This document shows positions 34,660 to 45,008 of a DNA stretch of 64,000 nt, piece after piece. Position 1 is the first letter of the stretch. Each line of letters starts with the position of its first letter. The stretch spans positions 7,162,922 to 7,226,921 of the forward strand of contig NC_092678.1 in NCBI RefSeq assembly GCF_964355755.1, written 5' to 3'. Source of the stretch: Antedon mediterranea (lineage: Eukaryota; Echinodermata; Crinoidea; Comatulida; Antedonidae). Under the pieces are notes generated by a model. That model was not told the DNA's origin. It saw only the letters and a list, made by a program, of their open reading frames with translations, and made no database searches. Both the position numbers and the translations under genes were made by a program.

Positions 34660-34815
34660 AATTGGGGTGGGGGGAAGGGGGGGGGGGGTAGGATAGGGGT
34701 TGATAGTTGCTTTTGCCTTTTTTAACTTTTCTGTTAATTGTTATATTTTATATTTTGAAGGATGCACCTTTGTGCTAAGTGTGCCACCGATCTAAAGGTG
34801 TAATTCCAAATAAAT
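34660..34815. repeat. Dispersed repeat, inverted copy of 22813-22972
   Basis: G tract, GGATAGGGGTTGATAGTTGC and GTGTGCCACCGATCTAAAGG. Nearly identical to the reverse complement of the copy in gene B intron 3, implying recent mobility. Confidence 0.8.
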
Positions 34816-36240
34816 AATCTAATCTTGTGTAATCACTTCTTGTTGCTATAGGCCTACGCTTGGGTGCACACGGAACAAGAAAATGTAACTGATGTTTATT
34901 TTGTGACGTTTCATGAGGGGTCCCCAACTTATGTACGAAAAAAAAAATCGCGCCCGGGCCACTAGGGCAACACCCCTGGGTCCGCCCCTGGTCAGATACC
35001 GTCGCGTACGATGTGTGTTTTCCTCGTGGTTTTGACAGTCGAACGAAAAAGTGAACATGTATGTGGATGAATGAAATCACAAGATATGTTATTCAGTTGT
35101 GGGGGGGGGGGGAGAGAAAGTACGGGGAAGGATGGCAGGCAATAGAAAAGATTCACAGATAATAAATAAGAGCATTTTTGCGAAAGTAAAAAAGGAATTT
35201 GGGGTGGAGTTCCGGGGACTACCCAAGCTAAACAATTTGAGGCGTTAAAGACCCCTTCCCTGCGATTTTGGACGTTTTTTGGAAAATAATACATATATAT
35301 CACTTTAAAAACATTAAACCATGTCATTCCTTGTCTTAAATGTACGTTTTATGGTAAATTATGATAAAAAGTGAGAAACAATGCACTACCTAAGTAGCTC
35401 GCGGCGATCGACCTCTCGTGGACGGTCTTAGGCCTAGCCTAGCTAGGCTTAGTTTTGTAGGCCTAGCTGGTAAACATCGGTAACGTACGAACATCGCACG
35501 CTACCTATATACCTAGCCTGACATTGTATAGTTGCTGCATTAATTGTCTTTCTATTTTTGCCAGACTCCGTTGATACAAATTGGGGAAAACCCGGTATTT
35601 TCGCTGAAAAGTTAGGAGTCTTCCATTTGTTTTGGCCTCACGATCGATCGAAAAGTGGGCGAATTACAGGTGAAAAACAAAAATATCAATGCGCGCGCAA
35701 TGCATTTTGGGATTTATAGCGGGCCGCTATAATTATTAGAATCGACTTATTTTTCACATTTTTAACCGTTTAAAGACGAAAAAAGTTATCGCAATAGGAT
35801 CATATGGTATTATTTTTACATTAAATATAGTTTGTGATCTTAAATTAGATCTAAAAAACGTAGGGAATGGGGCTTTAATACATGCTCGCGAAGGGTATAT
35901 GGTCCTATAAACACCAAAACTTAAACGGAAACAAAAGGGACTCAGAATGTTGCAAATACCTACCAAACGAGAATAGATAATGGTTAAATAATTCTGAAAA
36001 CCCAAATTTTATAGCAAAAATCATCCAAATTTATGTTATAAACGATGAATTTAGCAACAAAAACTGAATCCAAACTAGCGTATTTATGGCACGCCCTTAG
36101 TGCCTTTAATAGGAGAACAATGAACAATCTTACTTTGATCGTTTTACATAATATAATTTTTTAGAAAAACATCACATCGACCGAAAACAAAGGTAATCAG
36201 AGGCTTTGCTAATATATTAAATATGATTTTATTAAGCATA

Positions 36241-36438
36241 GAGTGAGTGAGTGGTCGAGCGGTTAAGACAGTGGAACCGTAATTACGTAACCATAACATC
36301 GGCAAGGGTTCGAGGCTCACTCGCTCCATGGTTCTGGTGGTAGAACGAGTCTTCTCGGATAAGGACTATAAACCGTAGGTCCAGTGTACACATGGAACCT
36401 AGTACATCTTTCGAGACGAGTAGGGGGTTACCCCGGTG
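36241..36438 (+). mobile_element. tRNA-derived SINE copy 2, 5' part (split)
   Basis: GTGGTCGAGCGGTTAAGACA (A box), GGGTTCGAGGCTCACTCGC (B box) and GGTTCTGGTGGTAGAACGAG. Interrupted at ACCCCGGTG by the 36439-37723 element; the tail resumes at 37724 (TGTACTAGTC ... CACAGCCACTGTGC). Confidence 0.85.
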
Positions 36439-37723
36439 GCGATATTTTTTTACGCTCAACGAAACTGCCAGCTAGCCAGAATACTGTTTTCTGATTGGAT
36501 GTTGATGTCACGTGAGATGTTCAGCCATGAGAGCCATTGAAATGTACGATTCCTACAACACGTAAATTGCTAGCCTAAAGTGCAGTGCGAGTCGCAACCG
36601 GTCGGAGAGTGCGAGGAGGAATTACCTACTGAGGCGAACTGCATGCGTGAGTGATTTGAACATCTCACGTGACATCAACATCCAATCAGAAAACAGTATT
36701 CTGGCTAGCTGGCAGTTTCGTTGGGTGACTACTTCTTTGCATGATGCAGCTAAAGTAAAATGACGTCACGTTAAAGTGGGTCGTCACAGAGTATCTTGCA
36801 TATTAATGAAGCAAACTTGCTGAGCGTGTTTTCCACCACGCGTGACGCGAGATTTATCGAAACGATCATGTTTTTAACAATTAAAATCACGGCATATACA
36901 ACAAAATATAATGGTTTTCACTGCTAAGGATAATAAATAATTTAATTTTAACATAACAGGACAGCCTAGATACTTCCAGTGCGAATAAAAAATAATAACA
37001 ATAATGTACAGTATTAGTAGTACGTTATGTATTTTCAGATGTTGCAAGACATGAGATCCGAAATAGGCTAGGCCTAGGTGGCAGCGCAGTGCGCATACCT
37101 AGTTAGGGTGGGTGGGAAGTGTAGTTAGCAGTGGGAAGTGTAGTTAGCAGTGGCATCGTGTAGATGTACACTAACCCAGCATACTGGATGTACATGTACA
37201 CTAATGTCACTAACCTACACTAACCCAGCATGCTGGGTTAGTACATCTGCACGATGCCACGCGGTAACGATGAAGGAGGATATGGATGGCCTGATAGTAT
37301 GTTGTGTACTAATAAACTACTACTCAAATATACTGTATTTTATTTTAGTTAGGCCGCTAGTGAGTAGATAGTATCATAGAAAATCTTTCTAGGCATAGGC
37401 ATCTAAGCCAAATTGGTCAAATAAACAACTAACTATATTTAATCTGCTTCTTTGTTATCAGGAACAATATCGGAATAATTTTATTTTCCGTACCACCGAT
37501 CGCACCATCATTTATCACTGAAAACATTTTGTAAAATCAAAGATTGTATAGCGCCGCTACGCGCTTATTTGGTAAAATCATGAGCGCGCAAGAAGAGCAG
37601 AGACAAACATTCCTTTTGCATATGCATGAGACTCTGTGACGACACGCTTTAACGTGACTTCATTTTACTTTAGCTGCATGCGAAGAAGTAGTCACCGTTT
37701 CGTTGAGCGTAAAAAAATATCAC
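36439..37723. mobile_element. 1.29 kb DNA element inserted in the SINE, 9-bp target duplication
   Basis: The ends mirror one another: GATATTTTTTTACGCTCAAC at the left and GTTGAGCGTAAAAAAATATC at the right, flanked by ACCCCGGTG (36430-36438) and ACCCCTGTG (37724-37732). Internal mirrored segments include 36446-36520 with 36660-36725, and the right end with 36728-36800. A 9-bp duplication fits Mutator-like elements. No coding sequence. Confidence 0.75.
37150..37262. repeat. Palindrome GTGGCATCGTGTAGATGTAC / mirrored
   Basis: TGGCATCGTG, TACACTAACCCAGCAT and their inverted partners TACTAACCCAGCATGC.. and GCACGATGCCA enclose a short centre, within the 36439 element. Confidence 0.7.
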
Positions 37724-39175
37724 ACCCCTGTGTACTAGTCAACACAAAACACAGCCACTGTGCAAATTAAACTAACTCACTCGCTTCACATCCCACCAAA
37801 AGTGCTATAGTCTTCAAGTCTGAAGTTTGCACTAAATTGGAAGAAGAAGAAGAAGAAGAAGAAGGAAATGTGTTATTATTTATGTTAGTACATAAATATA
37901 CGAAATAATGTTCAATACTCATTATTTTATTAAAGGCACTATGTGCGTGCGATATTCTATGACTTGGATACTCTCGTTTGATTTAAGTTTTTGTGGCTAA
38001 ACTCGTCGTTTTTAACATAAATTCGGACGATTTTTGCTATAAAAGTTAGGGTTTCATAATTAATTAACAATTATCTACTCTCGTTTGGTAGGTATTGCAA
38101 CATTCTAAGTCTCGTTTTTGTTTCCGTTTGGTTTTTTGTAGGACCGCGCTCGCGAAAGACAACAGTCGTTCACGTGGGAAGGGCCGTGTGTCATATCGCA
38201 TTTGTTGAGGAATTAGGCTAGATAAAAATTATCCTAGGCGGTCGGGCGCTGCACGACCCTCCCCATGTTATTGAAGGCGCCATGAGAATGAATTTTATTA
38301 CCGATGGTAAGTAGGCTTTACAAAAAACAAAACTTGTAGACCTGGAGACAACATTTTATTATGTTAACATGTTTAAGATGGCGATATCACACACGTGTGT
38401 ACTACCGTGTACTGACGTCGATGTAAACAAACAGCCAACTTACTACTTCCGTCTGAGTGTATTGCATTTTGGGTAATGATGACGTTTTGCTCGACGACCA
38501 CCCATAGATTTAACCGGTTATTTCGGAGCACAAATTGAGCAGAAACGCGGTCTTGTTATTGTTATCTATTTTTAATCTATTTTAAAATAACCGGTTAAAT
38601 TGCGTTATGCAGCAGAAACAGACCCTTAGTCAAGGGAGACACTTTATCAAAGTTCCAACCACAGTAATTGACAATGTATTTCTAAACGGGTATATCTAAT
38701 AGTGGGAACCACAAAAATGTAGGATAGGCTAATTTCTAATTGGCAACGAATTGGAATTCAGAGTGTTTTAGTTGGTTACTATGCATACTAGCACACCTCA
38801 TTGTTAAATTAGCCGTTCAATGGTTGTACAAACTTTTCAATCTTTGAAATTAAATAAAGAAGGAAACGAAAGAAATGTGGATTGGTTCCAGTAAAAATAA
38901 TGAAACAACACCTTTTAATATAAAATGGACGAAAAATCCTGTCAAATGTTTAGGCATTTACGTTGGCTACAATGAGCAAGTTTGTTAGGATAAGAACTGC
39001 AAAAGAAATAACCCCAAAAAAACAAGAAAGTCAATTTTCTGCATGGAATACCATGTAGGTATATAATATTTTTTCCAGAGAGCACTAATTTTACAGGATT
39101 GTCCTTTTTGTTTTGAGTTTGTTCAAAATCAAAATGTCTTGCTTTTGTGATTAGAATGTCAGTGACCTTTTCTTA

Positions 39176-40215
39176 ATGGTCGCTAATTGGAGGTGTCTTT
39201 AAGTAAAGTGATCTTTAATTGGAAGAGGACCACTGCAGTTACTTTTTTTGTCACATGATAAACTATTTATTATTCTCGTCTCTACTCATACTAAATAATA
39301 TAATGGTCGCTAATTGGAGGTGTCTTTAAGTAAAGTGATCTTTAATTGGAAGAGGACCACTGCAGTTACTTGTTTTTGTCACATGATAAACTATTTATTA
39401 TTCTCGTCTCTACTCATACCAAATAATATAATGGTCGCTATTTAGAGGTGTCTATAAGTAAAGTGATCTTTAATTGGAAGAGGACCACTGCAGTTACTTT
39501 TTTTGTCACATGATAAACTATTTATTATTCTCGTCTCTACTCATACTAAATAATATAATGGTCGCTAATTGGAGGTGTCTTTAAGTAAAGTGATCTTTAA
39601 TTGGAAGAGGACCACTGCAGTTACTTGTTTTTGTCACATGATAAACTATTTATTATTCTCGTCTCTACTCATACCAAATAATATAATGGTCGCTATTTAG
39701 AGGTGTCTATAAGTAAAGTGATCTTTAATTGGAAGAGGACCACTACAGTTACTTTTTTTGTCACATGATAAACTATTTATTATTCTCGTCTCTACTCATA
39801 CCAAACAATATAATGGTCGCGAATTGGAGGTGTCTATAAGTAAAGTGATCTTTAATTGGAAGAGGACCACTGCAGTTACTTTTTTTGTCACATGATAAAC
39901 TATTTATTATTCTCGTCTCTACTCATACCAAATAATATAATGGTCGCTAATTGGAGGTGTCTATAAGTAAAGTGATCTTTAATTGGAAGAGGACCACTGC
40001 AGTTACTTTTTTTGTCACATGATAAACTATTTATTATTCTCGTCTCTACTCATACTAAACAATATAATGGTCGCGAATTGGAGGTGTCTTTAAGTAAAGT
40101 GATCTTTGATTGGAAGATTACTTACCTGTTTCGTCACATAATTAAAAACTATTTATTATATACTTGTCTTTACTCATACTAAATAATATGGTCGGTAATT
40201 GGAGGTGTCTTTTAA
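39176..40215. repeat. 127-bp satellite array, about 8 copies
   Basis: The ATGGTCGCTAATTGGAGGTG phase occurs at 39176, 39303, 39431, 39558, 39686, 39813, 39940, 40067 and, degenerate, 40188. Alternating 127/128-bp units and alternating Gly-like variants (CTAATTGGAGG / CTATTTAGAGG) point to a dimeric higher-order unit in the left half. Confidence 0.96.
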
Positions 40216-40219
40216 TTAA

Positions 40220-42820
40220 AGTGGAAGAAAACTAGTTGAGCGTCATTAACTTGTTTTTTGCCATTTTTAATTTACAGTTTTGGGCCTTTTTATGGCATGC
40301 ACAGGCCGCACAGAAAATAATCTTCGACTTAACTAAGACGTTGCTTATAATCGTTGAGACTAAAACATTTTCGCTTGCATTTAGTTTACCCATCAGGCCA
40401 TATATTTTCTTAACAATTCATAAAAAGAATGAATTCTACATTCCTTAAACATAAGGCTGGCACTGAAATGTCGAGGCCTAATATTATTCCGTTAGCTAAG
40501 AATATTACTTACGTTTCATATTGAGATTATTCCGAATGATTACCATATATTTTGAACATTACAGTCTCAACCAATACATTATTAATGAATATGAATGAAT
40601 ATCACACTTCACTTCGCCTAATATAACCATTGAACATTATGTTTGATTCAAAGAGGGCGCTGTTGAATCTAATATTGTGAAAATAACCAAAATAATGTCA
40701 AAATACATCACCCACAAATGGATCTGCTCACAAATGTTAAAAACAAAAATTCAAGTCAAATTTAGCGCTATACCCCCGAAAAATTGTGACAAATTAAGCA
40801 TGGTATTTTCGGTGTTAGATTGGCCGGGTTGTTTCAACACTTGCGTGTGCACGATGCATGTGTTGTTGGTCGATTGGATAGTAACTTGTTGGCCTACTAT
40901 TATTATGTACGTGTAGTTCAAGTCGTGAACGTTACTTCAAAGTCAGTATCATAATATATTTTACATTCGTGGAAGATTTTTTCACATTTTGTGGTTGTTT
41001 TCACATTCGTGCGCGTTTTAGGCTAGTCCTATTCGTATTTTCCTAACTCGCTTGTTGACGTAACAATTTTGAAGATAATATTTTCCCCCTGAAAATTGTT
41101 TTGTTTTAAATTTGACTTTGAATGTGTCATTTTATTGTCACATAATAGTTATTCATGTTAACCAAAACAATATTTATCTGAAAAAAAATGTAATTTAAAG
41201 CAAAAATTATATTTACAGATTACCGTCTACACGCATCTCAACAATACTGTATTTATCAGCAAATGTTTTCATAGACTCTTCTCCCAGACGTGCTTTGGAG
41301 TTTGTAATTTGAGCATGACCCGTCCTAGTTTATAAAATTCCAAAAATGTCAGCCTCTAGAACTTAGCTTCCGCTTGATATAGCTTCTGAATGAGTAGTCC
41401 TCTGGGGATATAGCTGGCTAAAGCCGCGGCGCAAAAAAGCCCTTTTCAACCAGCGGCCAACTATAGAGGGCACCAAATATTTTTTTTGTGTGTTTTGCAT
41501 CGTTATTGGTTATCTTATCTGGAAATCTCACAATTTTTTTTTTAATTCTCAAAATATTTGGAGACAAATTTGTTTAATTTTATATCACAGGGGTTGCCAG
41601 GTCCCGTTTTAACTCACTCATCTAAAGAAAGAAAATTTCAATGCAATCTTTATTGTTCGAAAATTTATTTTAAAAATATTGTAAAGTTTATTATTTTTAT
41701 ATACAAGAACCATATAAAATATATATTTTACATGATATGCAATCTTCTACGCAATACTCTCGTACACATTTTCTGCCGATTCTTGTATGGTATGATGTCT
41801 ATCCCGTAATAAAAAATAAATAAAAACAAACAGCAGTTCCATGTCTTCTGACTACAAACTTTTCCCCACATAGTGTTTATGCCTCCGGACAGTGTAGGTT
41901 TTAGACGGAGATTCGACTTTACTACTTTGTAAAACATTTTGGCACACATGGCTTTTCATACATATAATACAGACAACATCAAAAGACAACACAATACCAA
42001 GGGGTTATCCGACAAGTGCGGATAACCAATAAAACTTAGGAATATTTTTTTCAAAGGCGATTATGTCACCGTCTTAGATGTAAGGCGTTAGGAGCTCGCT
42101 GCCGTGTAATATGAATTCCTGTTACCGTCGCTTGACATGAAACAGTCCTACCGTTCATTGTTTTTAGACATGACACCCAGGTCTACGAGAGTCGACTGAT
42201 ATTTTAAAAGTTAAACCCGGCTACAAAATGAGTAATCTATAATAAAATATAATAAAGTTTCTCCTCCTAAATTTACCGTATATCAAGTTAAGATGCCATA
42301 AATAAAAAATTTTTCTCAGGAATGTTATCAGATATATAAAATTAAATATACATATTCCCTGAGAATTTAAAAAAGACCACCCTAATATAACCAATCTCCA
42401 TATACTAAACTCGTCTAAAAGTCATAGAAATAGAATAGTAAATTAAAAATATATTTATCATTTACAATTACCACCACCCACTCTCCAACTCTAAACATAT
42501 CTCTATTAAAACAATCATTTAAAAAAATCCGAATCTAACCTCTAATGTAACAGTTGAACCATAAGTGGACAACCTATCCACTGTGTCCGCTTACTATCCG
42601 AATTGTTTTTAGGTTCTTTTTGACACTGGGCATTGATAAATTATTGCAAACAACATTATTTTAAAATAATAGATCATGCCAAATGTACTATATGAAATAA
42701 ACAAAGGCACACTTTTAAAATTAAAGTATCCATCTCTCAATAAACAATTCAGAGCATGTCTTCTACACTCAAAGAGGGACTTATAGGCATGGCCTAGCCT
42801 CGACTCTCGACCCACCAAAT
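40220..42820. other. Intergenic stretch without genes
   Basis: Repeat debris only. 40500-40640 resembles 9070-9200 (ATTACCATATATTTTGAACA, CAGTCTCAACCAATAC). 41390-41450 resembles 20735-20770 (TAGCTGGCTAAAGCCGCGGCG). 41885-41960 resembles 30470-30550. No coding exon of the sialyltransferase family was found here. Confidence 0.5.
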
Positions 42821-42829
42821 GCTGAGCAT

Positions 42830-43410
42830 TTACCCCCCGGAAAACTATCCCCCGGACAACCACCACCTGGACCACTACCCCCTTAGGACAACTACCCCTT
42901 TAGGACAACTACCCCCCGGACAAATACCCCCCGGACAACTACCCCCTTAGGACAATTACCCCCTAGGAACAATGACCCCCCGAACAATGACCCCCCGAAC
43001 AATGACCCCCCGAACAATTACCCCCCGGACAATTACCCCCCCCCCCCTGGGTAATTACCCCGCGGACAACTAACTCTGACACAATACTCCCCTCCCCGTA
43101 GGACAACTACTTCCTGGACAATACTCCGAGAGCAAATAATCTTTTAGGACAACTACCTCCGTAGGACAACTAACCCCTGGACAACTACCCCACGGACAAT
43201 TACCCCCTAGGGACAACTACCCCCCGGACAATTACCCCCTAGGGACAACTACCCCCCGGACAATTACCCCCTAGGGACAACTACCCCCCGGACAATTACC
43301 CCCTAGGGACAACTACCCCCGGACAATTACCCCCTAGGGACAACTACCCCCGGACAATTACCCCCTAGGGACAACTACCCCCCGGACAATTACCCCTAGG
43401 AACAAAACCA
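42830..43410. repeat. C-rich tandem array, arm 1 of a mirrored pair
   Basis: Units of GGACAACTACCCCCTTAGGA type, becoming a regular 32-33 bp dimer (CCCCCTAGGGACAACTACCC + CCGGACAATTA) from 43190. The reverse complement of the unit forms the array at 43955-44215. Confidence 0.93.
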
Positions 43411-43515
43411 CCTAAACAATAAACAGCCCAGGCCGTTTTTTCAATAAATACGGTACTTTAAATCTAGCACATCTAGGGTCTAGCGTGCTGTTAAACAGAA
43501 TAATCGGTTAAAAAC

Positions 43516-43893
43516 GGGTGTTTCGAAACTAGAGACCCGAGACCAGAGACCCGAGACCCAATACGAAAAGGGAGACCTAAATATTCGAAAAGGGAGACCC
43601 ACGTACGAAAAGGGAGACCCCACTATACGAAAAGGGAGACCCTAATATACGAAAAGGGAGACCTAAATATACGAAAAGGGAGACCCAAATATACAAAATG
43701 GGAGACCCAAATATACGAAAAGTGAGACCCACTATAAGAAAAGGGAGACCCCACTATACGAAAAGAGAGACCACACTATACGAAAAGGGAGACCCTAATA
43801 TACGAAAATGGAGACCCAAATATAGGTCTCCCTTTTCGTATTGGGTCTCGTGTCAGGTCTCTGGTCTCGGGTCTCTATAGTTTCGAAACACCC
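43516..43893. mobile_element. 378-bp element with 9-bp target duplication and internal 22-bp array
   Basis: Ends GGGTGTTTCGAAACT and AGTTTCGAAACACCC, flanked by GTTAAAAAC on both sides (43507-43515, 43894-43902). Subterminal inverted repeats include GAGACCCGAGACCAGAGACC. The centre holds about eleven copies of CGAAAAGGGAGACCCNAATATA. A 9-bp duplication suggests a Mutator-like nonautonomous element. Confidence 0.85.
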
Positions 43894-43954
43894 GTTAAAA
43901 ACAGATGATTTCATTTTTACAGAAACCAGTCCTATATATTTGTCTACTTTTGGA

Positions 43955-44215
43955 TTGGGGGGGGGGGGGTAGTTGATCGGGGGGTAGTTGACCGGCGGTA
44001 GTTACCCAGGGGGTAGTTGTCCTAAGGGGGTGGTTGTCCGGGGGGTAGTTGTCCGGGGGGTTGTTATCCTAAGGGGGTAGTTGTCCTAAGGGGGTAGTTG
44101 TCCGGGGGGTAGTTGTCCGGGGGATAGTTGTCCTAAGGGGGTAGTTGTCCGGGTGAAACATCCGGGGGGTAACTGTCTAGGGGGTAGGTGTCCTAGAACC
44201 CCGGAAACATGTAAA
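43955..44215. repeat. G-rich tandem array, arm 2 of the mirrored pair
   Basis: GGGGGTAGTTGTCCTAAGGG units, the reverse complement of arm 1. Together the arms and the 378-bp insertion between them could form a very large hairpin. Confidence 0.93.
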
Positions 44216-44787
44216 CAAGTAAGTAAATATTTAAATATTTGTCATTAGCAAACACATGGTTTTCACTAATTCAATATGTGACTATTATTATTATATTATT
44301 ATAAACAAATAATTATCACGATGTCATTGCGAGGAACAACGAAACGTGTTTGGTGGAAAAAATAATAGCAATGTGTTCTTTGTGGTTGTTTTCACATTGT
44401 GGGTGTTTCATCTATTCGTATTTCGCTAACTTCGTGACAAAATAAACAAAAAAAAAAACCTTTTCAAATTGAAATTATAGAGGGCAGCAAATATTAATAA
44501 ATGATGATACTGTAATACTTGGTTTCAAATCCGTTCGGATGTTTGGTAGTCTAGTTAATGACTTCACACTGACCAAGATACTAGACGTTTGGAACGACTC
44601 GACAAGAAGATTGGAAAGGCATCCAAATTTACCCAAAAAATTGTAAAACGTTTGGGGTATTTCCAAAATTCATTAAATTCAAATTACGATTGTATTAAAA
44701 AAAAACAATATAGGTAATTGATATTGGTATTGATTTACTATTGACACAGTTGATCCTATTGTATTAATTTTAATTAATATTGATATT

Positions 44788-45008
44788 TTAACTGCAATCA
44801 TCGACATGAAGTTGTAAAACACCCTCACTATGTAGTCTAACGAGTTCATTAAACTCCTTGTCAAAAGCGTGAACTACTTTTGAAATTTTTACATCTTCGT
44901 AGTAATGATATGATGTTGTGCGGTTGTGTATGTCAGTTGAGAACGGCCAAAACCCGTACAGATGAACCTCGTCACAAAATAGCAGCGCTGTCGTTGTTAA
45001 ATAAAAGC
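44788..45008 (-). CDS. Gene C exon 7: motifs S, III, VS and stop
   Basis: Acceptor CTTTTAG. It encodes [27 protein letters not shown] and [18 protein letters not shown], ending DDCS and TAA at 44788-44790. The penultimate cysteine is the partner expected for the second motif L cysteine. Confidence 0.96.

Larger units (their letters stand above)
35240..38200. mobile_element. Nested transposon block with inverted outer arms
   Basis: 35750-36115 and 37917-38190 are inverted relatives (GTAGGTATTTGCAACATTCT-like and TTTTGCTATAAAA words in mirrored order). Between them sits a SINE, itself split by the 36439-37723 element. This is at least a three-level nest; the outer element boundaries are uncertain. 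Confidence 0.55.

Noticed and set aside
39176-40215. Possible regulatory array with conserved direct repeats
   Set aside because: Simple satellite structure with whole-unit homogenisation; no sign that particular sub-motifs are conserved over others.
25792-44787. An additional sialyltransferase gene or pseudogene exons between B and C
   Set aside because: I read the region for the motif L, CNAPP, WFP and FWPF words on both strands and saw none; the spacing is filled with repeats.
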